This document shows positions 30,601 to 42,715 of a stretch of 64,000 nt of DNA, in pieces. Positions within the stretch are counted from its first letter, which is position 1, and each line of letters begins with the position of its first letter. This stretch comes from Armigeres subalbatus (lineage: Eukaryota > Arthropoda > Insecta > Diptera > Culicidae). The position numbers were made by a program, and so were the translations under genes. The stretch is from contig NC_085139.1 in the NCBI RefSeq assembly GCF_024139115.2, positions 15,037,533 to 15,101,532 on the forward strand. The letters run 5' to 3'. A model generated the notes under the pieces. That model worked only from the letters and a program-made list of their open reading frames with translations, was not told where the DNA came from and made no database searches.

Positions 30601-33600
30601 TGAAGTGCCACTGACGCTGACGATAGCCACTCGATAGTTTGCCGCTGAACCGCTTCAGATACAGAAACCACTGTCATCAATGCTGGGACCGCTACCAACT
30701 CCATCGTTCTGTCCGCCCTCCGTGACCACTCACCGTGGATCATCGAACAGAAATGAAGCCCGAGCGCGAAACATGGACCTTTTTCATATAGATCGGAAAA
30801 AAGGAAACGGCTGGTCAAAAGCCCCGTAACTTACATCATTATGATGTCCATGTTGGGAATGCATGAACGGGATTGGTTGGTTCTGATATTTTTACTGGGT
30901 AGGACAATTTAAATTTCCAGTAGTTCTTCGCAAATAATCAAAAGTTTGAATGAAATTGACGAATTGTTGGAGAGTTTCCGATTCGATTGATATATAAATT
31001 CCATCGAAAGATAAAGGCGTTATTAACGTTTAAAATCTTCCATTTCGTGACGGTCCCCAATTTTACATTCTGATTTGACACCCAGTACCTTCGGGTAAGA
31101 CATTGCCCAACGTCAAACAATTAGATCAATTTTATGAAACTGTGTTATAGAAAACAATGCTCATATCGGCTTCAAATCAAAAACGCCACCGCTAATTTTT
31201 TGAACTGGTGTACACCTTTTAATCTGGGTCCATGCTCCTATAGAATTTGTTGAAAAATCTATTTGGCATGTGACACTCGTGTCAAAATCCGATAGAATGC
31301 TTTTTCGAATGATATGATATATCCAGGTTCAAAAAATGCTCTGCACCATATTAACTAACAAAGAAAAACAATAATAATTTGATACTGTGCATGTTATAAG
31401 CTTTGTCAATATTTTGATATCATTCAGTGAAATCTCCCACAGCAGCTGAAATTTCAGCCGACGAAACAAAACAACATCGTCCAAATTTCGCAGCAAACAC
31501 ACACTCACCGGCATTTTCATGTTTTCTCACTCTCGACAAAACCCATCCAAACGAACGAACATGCATCTGTCGGCGAAACTTTAAACAATTCAACATTAGA
31601 ACAGGAGGTCGTACGCCCCTAATATGTACCGAGCGGAAGTTTTGTGTGTGCATCCCTCATCCAACCATCCGCTCAGACCTGCACCGGCCCTCGCGCACAC
31701 AAGACCGCCTCGGAACCGTCAGTCGTCATCGCCATGCCATCGTCTTCACGCAGTCTAGCAGAATAAGCCGAATGTCGTTCGAATAACTTTTGCATACAGC
31801 AAGCGCTCTCGCACAATGCCTTCTTCCAAACATAATTCCACACGTGGAAAGCAGTCCGCAACCGCTTTTGCCACCGTGCGAGCCAAGTTTCCAACCAGGA
31901 CGCCAACAACGCAACGGTGGAGTCCGGAACATAAACGCCCGGGATTATAATGAGAAATTATGTCAAGCATTAAGTCTTGCGATGTGCATCAGTTTCCACC
32001 TCTATAGGTACTCCTTTCCGCCAATGCTGGGCACCTCTCTTGGGTTCATTTGCTTTGTGCCTCGCTGTGTGGCGCAATGTTTGTTAGTGCTTTCATGAGC
32101 GAAGCCATACCGGTGGATGGAGGTATGTGATGTGAAAATGTTATTTTCCAAGCGGTAATGAAAATAGAGATTATCTTAGAAATATACTTCCACTCCACGA
32201 ATAACTAACTATGTTGAAACTATAAACAAATGTGCTTTTCGAAATTCGAGAGGTCAAATTAACCAAACGACGCAGTGGTGCTTAAATTTAGAAGGTTTAT
32301 AACATCAACGATTCAGTCTATTTTGCTTCTGAACTATTTCAAAAATACTTATCTGGATTATTTTCCTCCCAAACGGTAAAGTCAAATATCGCATACCCTT
32401 AAGCACATCCATAGGTAAGATCCGGCTAAAACGTAAAACCGCTTGAAAATATTTCCACTTTTCCACACTTCAGCTCGTCGTTCGTTCCTGGCTTGTTGTT
32501 GCACAAAAATAGCAACAGTCTCCTCTGCTGCTGGCTCTACGCAAACGAGGTTGTGTACGCAACAATGTAAGCTCAGTACAGCAAATGAGTGAGCGAGAGT
32601 GCATTTAAAAGCCAGTCAGCGGCAGTCAATGTGTGCAAGTCAAGCATCATCGGATGAAGAGAAGACGATGTGCGATGTGGCGGCCCTCTATTGCTTCTCG
32701 CTTCCGACGCGACGTTCAGCCGAGAAGCTTCAAGTAGTGGATCTCGTATATGCAATGCCCCTGGATGTTTAGCCTTAGTGCACCGAGAATGGGTACTTAA
32801 CTTAGGTTTTCTGGATGAAAAGTGTAAGTGGGAAAACAAATTTGTGGGATACGAAACCTAAGTACCGCATAGCATCAGCTCAGTTGAGCATAACAACGAA
32901 GTATAACATTTTAAATGACGACTAAAAATGATTGCAACGAACTTTGGTCTAGAGTAGGAACTGAATTGTGATCCGATGATATCTGAAAGTCCAAGAGAGA
33001 TCAAATGTTAATCACTAACAGTAAAGAATATTAAACGCTAATGATTACAAAGAACAACAATAGATTACGTTTATCACTATTTTTAATTGTTCATTCATTA
33101 ATTTCATTTTTGGTCATTATCAGTGGTTAGAAAACCGAATCATGCGCAAGTTAAAACCTTCCAAAATACATGGATACATCAAATGTTAACAATCGGAAAT
33201 CAAATCTTTTAAAAATACTACCTCGGCTACGATCTTCAAGTTTTTTTTAACTTCATTTTTTTTTATTTGAACTCTTCAAGACTAATATCAAAACTTCTAT
33301 GGAGAATTCTTCTAACTGTTCTCGAGAAGTTTTTTTCTAAACAAATCTAAACTTTTCTGATTTCTTCGGCGAATCTATGCAATTTTCATGAGAAATTGTT
33401 TTCAAATTTTAATGGCCATACTTCAGGACAGAGATGCATTCTGAACACGAGAAGCGTGTTCGTGTTGAAAGTGTTCTGAACACAGCACACTGCTCAAGAG
33501 CACTGACCTAACATAGCAACTTGCATTCTAGGAAATCAAATTCAAGCGACGGTATGCTACACATTTTTCGTCTAGTAATGGAACACATGGGCAGAAATTT

Positions 33601-33655
33601 AGCGGATAGAAATCAATCATGCTCGTATGTTTTTAAATATTTTCAAAATGTCATG
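30601..33655. other. spacer with no supported gene
   Basis: About 3 kb. 31430-32850 is less AT-rich than its surroundings and has overlapping open frames on both strands (for example 31427-31786, 119 codons), none with a recognisable domain. TTTAAAA at 32604-32610 followed by CAGTC strings resembles a TATA-initiator layout, but nothing downstream supports a gene. Confidence 0.4.
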
Positions 33656-34290
33656 GAGTACAGAACTTGCGATCTACAGCCACGAAACTAGATTTTTTCG
33701 CCACTAGAAGCTTGAATATATATTCAGCCATTTTTTAAAACAGAAGCTCGTGAGATATGGCTTTGGGATATCCTGGGTCATCTAAACCGTTCTTGATTTC
33801 AGAACTTGCGATCTCTAGTCACCACTCTAGCTTTTTTCGTCGCTTCAAGCTTGGATATGTATTCAACTATTTCCATAATATATTTGTGAAGATCAAAATA
33901 CATGGTTAGATGGTTTTGAGATATCCTGGGTCATCCAAACTATCCTTGAAGTTAGAACTGTTCTACATCCACCACTCTAGCTTTTCTCGTTGCTGCAAGC
34001 TTTGATATGTATTCAACTTTATCCATAACATGTTCCAGAAGACCAGATAACAAGGTAAGATGGTTTTGGGACATCCTGGGTTATCCCAACCGTCCTTGAA
34101 TTTGAAAGTTCAGAATTTGCGATAACAGCCCTCACTCTAGCTTTTTTCGTCACTTTAAGTTTGGATATGTATTCATCCATATCCATAATACATTCATGAA
34201 AATCAAGGAACATGTTAAGATGAGTTTGGGATATCCTGGGTCATCAAAACTGTCTTTGAGTTCAGATCATGCGATCTACAGGCACAGTAG
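33656..34290. repeat. tandem repeat, about 152-bp period
   Basis: Four units plus a partial fifth start at about 33663, 33803, 33957, 34112 and 34264. Each has AGAACTTGCGATCTAC or similar, CCACTCTAGCTTTTTTCGT, GATATGTATTCAAC and GGGATATCCTGGGTCATC. Confidence 0.85.
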
Positions 34291-35525
34291 CACATTTTCC
34301 AGCTAACCGTAAGTATTTAAAAAATCCGTACCTGCGACTAAAACGTCGTCACAGTGCAAACATGCTTTATACTGGCTTATAGAGCCTGGCTTATATAGCT
34401 TTATAATGCCGAAAAGGCAAAATATAGTGCTAATGGTTACTTTGAGTTTCCGTCACTCAAAGCTCCAATATATCGGCACTAATATTTCAAATTTTCTCAA
34501 AGTTACTATATGTATGATTATTACAGTTGAATATATCAGCACCAACATTTCAAAAGATTTTTTTGCAGCTGTAGATCTCAAATCCCAATCTCAAAGACAG
34601 TTTGGTTTGTCCAGAATATCCACAAACATTGTTTAGTACTAGATAGGCCACTATAACTGGCAACACAGACATGTTCCACAGCACCGAAACAATATTAGTC
34701 TCCCTTATACATCTCGAATCAATATTACTATTGCACATTCTGTACCGTACCGAGGTACCGATCGACTGCGGCCGGCTATTATCGCGCATAAAATGACCAC
34801 ACTGACCCTTGTGTATCGTACTATATACACAGGGCAGTAAGTCAGTTAGCTATCGACACCGACCCACAGAAGGACCAATTTTCAAAAAGACGGTCAAAAA
34901 CCATTTTTTCAAAATGATTCAAATTGATAACTTGAGTCATGGGGTGGTAGTAGAATACTTGACGATGATGTTAACATAGTTTTGAGTCATTTTATTCGGG
35001 TGGATCTTACCTTTACAGTCAATACAAGTTGAGCATGTTGTCGATTTTTCTGTTAAATCTTGTAACATTTATCTTACTGCTTCATTATGTTGGCCACGAC
35101 GTATACAACGCCCAAACCTATTATATTTGGCACCATCACAAAGTGTAGTCCGAAAACTAATAAAGCCGCGCATATACGTTCGTAAATTATTTTTGATCGC
35201 GCAGAAAGTACTCAGTCTTTATTATGTATAGAATTATTATTGTATTATCTTCTTGCTGTATTCATTGTGAAATTCAAAAAGCTACCCATCGGTACCCATC
35301 AATGAAATTCACATTGTAGTTTCATTTTTTTTTGCCAGGAATCCAATCCTGCCGAAATTAGCTTCCGCCACCCTCCGCCCGCTCAGTTATTTCGGTTTTA
35401 CTGACAGTGGTCGTTTCGGTCTTGCCAATCGATTTTGATAAGAAGCAACGCACAATATGTTTTCGCTTCTCCTTCTACTTCTCATTTGCCTCAATACAAT
35501 GGTGCGACATCAGCTGAAAATTGTC
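34291..35525. other. spacer, nothing recognised
   Basis: AT-rich, short frames only. Words from the adjacent tandem repeat recur near 34560-34620 in inverted sense. Confidence 0.45.
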
Positions 35526-35689
35526 TAGGGGTCGTACACTTATTACGTAAGCGTTATTTCTGTTTTTTTTTTCTACATCCCTCCCTTCATGTAAGATTTC
35601 TTACATACAAATGATTTTTTTTATTTATAAGTAAAACGACAGATCCTTCTCCCCCATCAGGGCATACGTAATATGTGTACGGCCCCCTA
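35526..35689. mobile_element. small TIR element, 164 bp (ACGTAA ends)
   Basis: The left end TAGGGGTCGTACAC..ATTACGTA and the right end, on the other strand, TAGGGGGCCGTACAC..ATTACGTA form an imperfect 25-bp inverted repeat. It may have TA target duplications (included in the ends). No coding capacity. Confidence 0.7.
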
Positions 35690-36580
35690 GTACCATTTGT
35701 TCTTGTCTCACGCATACTTTAATTAAGGAATGAGTTTTTACAGGCACTTGCGCTCTGAGATTTTGAAAATATTGTTGAAGGAAGTAGGACAAACTATCAA
35801 GTCACTCCAATAAAGGAGACCGCACACCAAGTTTGTTTGCCCGGATGAGACTCAATCAAGGCGAGTCCAAGTACAATCTTCAAAGAAGAAAGAGATCGAT
35901 CCAGTGCGACTACTTTCCCAAAATGGAACAAGTAGAAACCCCTATTGACGCATCAGCATAACTCTCGCAACATCAATCAAATCTCAAAAATCAACGGTAA
36001 GAGGTCACGCATACTTATGACGACGCAACAAGACGTCATTTCATCATCATCGGGAGTTTACGCTATCCTCCACCAGAGTCGCGATGGTAGCTAAAGGGTC
36101 GCGCAACATTTTTTTTTTCAATTCAAGACAAAATAAATTAAACTACAAACGAATCCGAATCAACGTAGAAACACTCAAAACATGAATTCAATAAATAGGA
36201 TAGTATAAATAACAATAATCACATCATGGGGGGTTTAACAATAAAGGTTTATTCAACATTTTAACGATAAGTTTTATTTATTCAAGCACGCTTGTATCTT
36301 GTCAATTTGCTTTCTCTCCTCTTTACCTATCCTATTCTATCTGTGTGCGTATCTACTATCTGTGCTATTGTGTTTGTATCTTCATGACTAGCGATGCGAC
36401 GACGATGCAGCAACGAAACGGCTAATGCTGTTGCACCCGGGTGTCTACATTGATTGGGTTGGGTGGGCGGCCATAGATCACTGTACGTGCGCACGTTTTA
36501 GTTTCTCGCCGACACCCAACCTCAATTCATCCAAACGTTTGAATGTTTAGCAATTCACGCTCTTCAACCTGATTCTATCA
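35690..36580. other. spacer, nothing recognised
   Basis: No domain-bearing frame, RNA gene or terminal repeat seen. Confidence 0.45.
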
Positions 36581-36757
36581 CAAACGCCCGAATGACACTC
36601 GCCCGAATTCCATTCGCCCGAATGACAAACGCCCGAATGTAACAGTCGCCCGAATTCCATTCGCCCGAAAAGACCAAACGCCCGAAAAGACCATTCGCCC
36701 GAATGGACCACTCGCCCGAATGGACCACTCGCCCGAATGGACCATTCGCCCGAATAG
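36581..36757. repeat. CGCCCGAATGGAC short tandem array
   Basis: About eleven units of 15-17 bp, each with GCCCGAA followed by a variable 5-8 bases (TGGACCACTC, TTCCATTC, AAGACCATTC). ATTC and GAAT make neighbouring units partly self-complementary. Confidence 0.92.
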
Positions 36758-37034
36758 GTCATATATTTATGTATACCTTCAGATTCTATAACAACATGTT
36801 ATTTTTCCTAATCATATTAAAAGAAAAAATATGCCAATCACCTGGAATATATGAACGTACCAGTTTGTCCAGTTTTTCATTCTTTTCTGCTATTTTAGAT
36901 GTCTTCTTAGCCTGCAATGGTCGTAAATATGGTCGTCGTAAATTAAATTAAATTAAATAGTTGAAACTGTTTTGGAACGCTGTAAAACGGAGGACTTCAT
37001 CGTTCAAAAACACTGTTTAGGGTATTTTCTATGC

Positions 37035-37882
37035 TAGGCCGAAGGTCATTAGGCCGAAGGCCATTAGGCCGAATGGTCATTAGGCCGAGCAGTCATTAGG
37101 CCGAATTAGAAGTACGAGGTAAGAAGTGAGAAATGACAAGTGAGACGTGAGAAGGGAGTAGTGAGAAGGGAGTAGTGAGAAGTGAAAAATGAGAAGTAAA
37201 AAGAAGTGAGGAGCACGAAGTGAGAAATGAGATGTGAGAAGTGAGATATGAGAAGTGAGAAGTGAGAAGTGAGAAGTGAGAAGTGAGAGGTGAGAAGTAA
37301 GAAGTGAGAAGCGAGAAGTGAGAAATGAAAAGTGAGAAATGAAATGGTGAGAAAAGGGAGGTGAGAAGTGAGAAGTGAGAGATGAGAAGTGAGAAGTGCG
37401 AGGTGAGAAGTGTGGAGCATTAAGTGGAAGTGAGTAATGAGAAGAACGAAGGAGAAAAATGAGAAAAGAAGAAAAAGAGATGGAAGAAAAAAAGAAGAGA
37501 GAAGGAAGAAAAGAGTGAAGGAAAATAGAAAGAAGATAAAATGAAGAAAGAAGGTAGAAAGGAAAAAAGGAAGAAAGAAGGAAGGAAAAAGTAAGAAAGA
37601 AAGAAAAAAGAAGGAATAAAAAGGAAGAAAGAAGGAAGAAAGAAGGGAGAAAGAAGCATGAAAGAAGTAAGAGAAAAGGAAAAAGAAGGAAAAAGAAGTA
37701 AGAAAGAAGGAAGAAAGAAGAAAGAAAGAAAGAAGAGAGAAGGAATAAATGAGGAAAAAGTAAGAAGAAAGAAGGAAGAAGAAGAATGGAGGAGGAAAAA
37801 GGAAGAACTAACTTCTCACTTCTTGGCCTAATGGTCATTCGGCCTTATGGCTTTCAGCCTAACGACCTTCGGCCTAATGGCC
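37035..37882. repeat. foldback of GGCCGAAT arrays around a purine-rich core
   Basis: 37035-37105 has about five units of ATTAGGCCGAATGGTC; 37823-37882 has the same motif in reverse orientation (GGCCTAATGGTCATTC). Between them 37106-37810 is a long purine-rich tract. The inverted arrays suggest one foldback unit. Confidence 0.75.
37106..37810. repeat. 700-bp purine-rich low-complexity tract
   Basis: The plus strand is made of GAAGTGAGAAG-type units (to about 37440), then GAAAGAAGGAAGAAA-type sequence with hardly any pyrimidine. The 252-codon minus-strand frame across it (Phe/Leu/Ser) is a by-product. Confidence 0.95.
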
Positions 37883-37983
37883 TGACACCGGTTTTTTCAC
37901 AGACCGGCCATAGTGAAGGGGAGAAAAGTAGGTCTCTAGTGGTCTTTTTGTGCGTTGATTGGCGACCATTCATATGAGTCCAC

Positions 37984-38078
37984 TACGTTAGGCATAAGTA
38001 CGTTAGGCATAATGGATGTTACACATTACGGACGTTAGGGATAATGTACGTAAGGCATAATGGTCGTTTGGCATAATT
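37984..38078. repeat. ACGTTAGGCATAATGG short tandem array
   Basis: About five or six units of roughly 15-18 bp built on TTAGGCATAATGG. Confidence 0.85.
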
Positions 38079-38348
38079 CTGCCTTCTTTGTGTCATGGGC
38101 TATTCTTTGGGTCATTTATGTATAATGTCCATTTGCCTAACGGGTACACCCCATTCACATAAAACTTGCTTACATAAGAAAAAATAACGTTTGGGCAAGA
38201 TTTTCGAACCTCCTTGAATGCCTTTGTTATAGGTATCTTTACATGAAAAATGTACTAAGGTAACAAACTTTTTATTGGCAAGTTGAAGTCTGTAATCCTT
38301 CCTGTATGCCGATTGTAATCCCAATCGCTGATGTTTTCTAAAAAAAAC

Positions 38349-38690
38349 CCAGATTAATCCACCTAGTGTTGGTGGTGCCTTTCTCACATTTAGCCAAGAC
38401 ACCAACCTTATATGGTGAATATGGTTCGATGTACCATTTTCTATATAACTTTCAAACGCAACGGTCGATCGTTTTAAAATTAAATAGTGATCAACAAGGC
38501 TTTGTCCCCTGTCGAATGAAACTTGTTGCGAGAAAATCGGTTAAAGATTACTATACGAAAAGTTGTCCAATGTTTTTTATAGCTTTTGTGCACACACATA
38601 CACACACACATACACACATACATACACACGGACAGACAGACATGTGCTCATGGTTGTGGACCGGTATAAGTGACCAGCATACATAAAACT
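38349..38690 (+). mobile_element. partial copy of the ATTAATCCACCTAG repeat family
   Basis: It starts CCCAGATTAATCCACCTAG..GGTGGTGCCTTTCTC, contains GAATGAAACTTGTTGCGAGAAAATCGG, and ends at a CA microsatellite (38589-38630) and a GACAGACAGACAT string. The same order of parts is seen at 55195-56653. Confidence 0.65.
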
Positions 38691-39030
38691 TATTTTAATA
38701 TCGGATTCTCTCAACAATGCTAAGCGATTGAAACTGACTTTTTTTCTATGTGAATGGATTGCAAGACAGTGATGAGTAGCTTTTATTAATAATCAATGTT
38801 AAATGGGGCTCTACACCTCGGGAAAGTTTTCCGCCCTGGTCCCTGTGCCCAGGCGAAAAAATCTGCGGACCAAATTCCCAAGGTGTGAAGCTTATGCATA
38901 CGTATATTAAGAAATCGAGTCATTATTTTAATATTATGAAAAAGAAAGTACTTAACGTCGTTATTTTTCTTATTATTTCACACATAAACGAAACGAATAT
39001 TTAAATACATGAGAGAGAGAGAGACTTAAA

Positions 39031-39150
39031 GTCGAGTCAAGTACGAGACACTGAAGACGGCCTTACATTTGAGGTCGAAATACGTATCTGTCAAGATACA
39101 ATTAAGTGGTGGAATTCAATGGGATTGTATTAACTCGTCTTATGACAAGT
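39031..39150 (+). repeat. half copy of the GTCGAGTCAAG MITE family
   Basis: GTCGAGTCAAGTACGAGACAC through CGTCTTATGACAAGT, the same as the right part of the palindromic copy at 44932-45105 and of the copy at 55008-55127. The left inverted arm is absent. Confidence 0.75.
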
Positions 39151-39803
39151 GAAGACATTCCACTAAAAAGCTCAAAATAATTTTCTTATCATAATTACCT
39201 GGCCCAGATCGATTTTAAGCACACAAATCTAGCCTACGACGCACACTATATTTACTTGCACAATTCAACTAGGACTAAACGAGGAGAATATAATTAAATA
39301 CAAGTAATTAAGTTTAACCACGTTACTTTCATAGCTTACAAATTGCAAAACGACACACGAACAAAGCAAGACACTTCCACTGTTATCTGCGGTTCGGACG
39401 AAAGTGAGCGAAACCGTGATCCTCAGATTAAGGAACGTGACCTCGCCGAATTCAATTCGGATTTCCCGCGAATCTTTTCGACCGATTGGACAATTGCGAG
39501 ATATTAATTTGACCGCTGACTCTTCGTGCAATTTCGGGTGCAGCCACGACTCTCTCTTTCCTAATCTTCCCGAAAACTTCCTTGGACCCGACCTTGATCT
39601 CGCGAAATCGAAAGCGGCGGAAATCGCGACCTATCGTTGTATGGTAATCGATCAGTGTCGTTTCACTTTTGCTGGCCTACCATTTGGCGTACGTATTAGC
39701 AAAATTAGCGTATTGAGAAAGCTATGTTCTAAATTAAAGATTGTGTTGCCTATTATCTATTTAGCCTTTTGCAGATTGTAGCAAATGCTACAATGTTTAG
39801 TCG
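39151..39803. other. spacer, unidentified frame
   Basis: A 125-codon plus-strand frame at 39404-39781 has fairly even composition but no motif I recognise. I would not call it a gene. Confidence 0.35.
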
Positions 39804-39808
39804 CAATG

Positions 39809-42715
39809 CACATTGGTCCAGGTAGCATACAAAGCGGTAATAAGTTGTTCAAGCCGAACATAGCAGAGATAGAAAAAAACTTTGTTCTACAAAGTTGCTC
39901 CTAATGGTGAGGGACTTTTTGAGGTTTTCATAAAAATTAGGGTGGGCCACATTTGAAAAAAAATAAATATAAAACTTTTTCATTTGTAGAGATACGGCTA
40001 TACAATGTTCCGCGAAGTTATAGTTCAGCCAGATTCCAAGAATTTTGCTAAAAAAAAATATTTCTCTAGCTCTTAAATTGACTGATTTAGAGCAATTTTC
40101 CCAAGTTTACTTAGGGTGACCCTCAAAAAAACAGTTTTTTTGCTCTAACTTTTTTGTTTCAAATTTCTCAGCAATGTGATGTTCAGAGCACTTTTTGTGC
40201 TTTGCAGGGCGCAACTTTTCATGGACTTAGCGTTGCCATATCTCACGCGGATCAAAAGTTATTGAGGTTTTTCTTCGAAAAAAACGTTTTCTTCTAACGG
40301 CTGTATCTATGAATGGCGCAAACATTTTTTCAATCTGTTTTCTCGACCTTATTCTACTACTTTCAGGCTTCATTTCAGGGTGTTTAAATCGAGGGGATAA
40401 TTGAAAATAACCCCATATTATTGCAATGAAAAATTACCGTTTTTTTTCATTTTCAAGCACTAATTTGCTATTTTTAAGTGTTTTGCTTCCATGGTTTACT
40501 TTGTGATATGGCAAACGCCACACCATTTAGTTATAAAGCCTGAGCAGAAGCTAATATCTTGAAAACAGCAGTTTTTATGAACTTGATATGAATAAGAGGT
40601 AACATGACAAAAAATAATAACAAAAATTAATATCCAAAATAAATACTTTAGGCATAACATTATCAGATATTTTAATACAAAACAAAAAATAATTATGTTT
40701 TGCCTTTGATATTGTAATAACAACATATGTTATGCTTTGAATATTTTGTATATTACTTTTTGTTATTTCGTATCTTATACATGTCAGTAATTTTCGCTGA
40801 GACCGAGCCACTATTTGCACGAGGTCTTTGAAAATGCCCAAATTTATGTTCATTAGAATGCTTTCGGCGAGTTTATTAGGGATCCGAGTTAAATTTTTCA
40901 GAAAGATGGACCCCCCTCGTTAGTTATGGACGAAATCACTTTTATGGACCCCTCGATTTTTGTCAATTCTTGATTCACCAAAACTGTCATAACTCCAACA
41001 TTTCTCAACCGATCTTATGGATCAGCATATCGTTGGAAAGAGGAAGAGTGTATCCTCAATTTGCAATAATAAAAATGGGGCAGCCATATTGGATTTGGTA
41101 TTGGATTAAAGTTTTGAGCCTTCCAAATAAATTACTGCTGTAGACATGCTCTTCATTTTCAAAATATATTTGGCGTAGAATAGTGTATGAAATCAATGAA
41201 CTGATGTCATAGTCTCATATTGTTTGTATAAATAATGTTCTTTCGTCAGATGGGCCTTTAAAAATAGTTTGGTGAATCGTACAAAACTTTTGATAGAAAA
41301 AACATACACCTGAGATTTTTGAACACAAAGCTCTATATAAGCTAAGATTTCCATCGATGTGGTGATATTCAAAATCGGTGATTGCAAATCTAGCGGAAAA
41401 ATAGTTTAAAAAATAAATCCAAGATGGCAGCCAAATCAAATATGGCTGCCCCATTGTTACTATTGCAAATTGAGGATACACTCTTCTTCTTTCCAACGAT
41501 ATGCTGATCCATAAGATCGGTTGAGAAATGTTGGAGTTATGACAGTTTTGGTGAATCAAGAATTGACAAAAATCGAGGGGTCCATAAAAGTGATTTCGTC
41601 CATAACTAACGAGGGGTCCATCTTTCTGAAAAATTTAACTCGGATCCCTAATAAACTCGCCGAAAGCATTCTAATGAACATAAATTTGGGCATTTTCAAA
41701 GACCTCGTGCAAATAGTGGCTCAGTCTCAGCGAAAATTACTGACATGTATAAGATACGAAATAACAAAAAGTAATATACAAAATATTGAAAGCATAACAT
41801 ATGTTGTTATTACAATATCAAAGGCAAAACATAATTATTTTTTGTTTTGTATTAAAATATCTGATAATGTTATGCCTAAAGTATTTATTTTGGATATTAA
41901 TTTTTGTTATTATTTTTTGTCATGTTACCTCTTATTCATATCAAGTTCATAAGAACTGCTGTTTTCAAGATATTAGCTTCTACTCAGGCTCTTTAACAAA
42001 ATGGTGTGGCGTTTGCCATATCACGAAGTAAGCCATGGAAGCAAAACACTTAAAAATAGCAAATTAGTGCATAAAAATGGAAAAAACGGTAATTTTTCAT
42101 TGCAATAATATGGGGTTATTTTCAATTATCCCCTCGATTTAAACACCCTGAAATGAAGCCTGGAAGTAGTAGAATAAGGTCGAGAAAACAGATTGAAAAA
42201 ATGTTTGCGCCATTCATAGATACAGCCGTTAGAAAAAAACGTTTTTTTCGAAGAAAAACCTCAATAACTTTTGATCCGCATGAGATATGGCAACGCTAAG
42301 TCCATGAAAAGTTGCGCCCTGCAAAGCACAAAAAGTGCTCTGAACATCACATTGCTGAGAAATTTGAAACAAAAAAGTTAGAGCAAAAAATTTGTTTTTT
42401 TGAGGGTCACCCTAAGTAAACTTGGGAAAATTGCTCTAAATCAGTCAATTTAAGAGCTAGAGAAATATTTTTTTAGCAAAATTCTTGGAATCTGGCTGAA
42501 CTATAACTTTGCGGAACATTGTATAGCCGTATCTCTGCAAATGAAAAAGTTTTATATTTATTTTTTTTCAAATGTGGCCCACCCTAATTTTTATGAAAAC
42601 CTCAAAAAGCCCCTCACCGTTAGGAGCAACTTTGTAGAACAAAGTTTTTTTCTATCTCTGCTATGTTCGGCTTGAACAACTTATTACCGCTTTGTATGCT
42701 ACCTGGACCACTGTG
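39809..42715. mobile_element. Transib-like giant foldback element, 2.9 kb
   Basis: The left arm 39809-41098 and right arm 41431-42715 are reverse complements of about 1.28 kb with few differences; the loop is about 330 bp. The left terminus reads CACATTGGTCCAGG and the right, on the other strand, CACAGTGGTCCAGG. A 5-bp duplication CAATG flanks it (39804-39808 and 42716-42720). CAC(A/T)(A/G)TG-type ends with 5-bp duplications are known for Transib elements, relatives of RAG1. No transposase frame exists; the paired small frames in the arms are mirror copies of each other. Confidence 0.85.

Noticed and set aside
34822..34847. TATATA followed by TCAGTT as a core promoter
   Set aside because: Spacing is short (about 22 bases), and no coding exon follows.
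37080..37838. 252-codon Phe/Leu/Ser-rich minus-strand ORF
   Set aside because: It is the complement of the purine-rich tract; no domain and extreme composition.
39404..39781. 125-codon frame as a host gene
   Set aside because: Unrecognised sequence in a repeat-rich area with no other support.
40496..42031. Two near-identical ORFs on opposite strands (40496-40853 and 41521-42031)
   Set aside because: They are mirror copies in the two arms of the Transib-like foldback and resemble no protein family.
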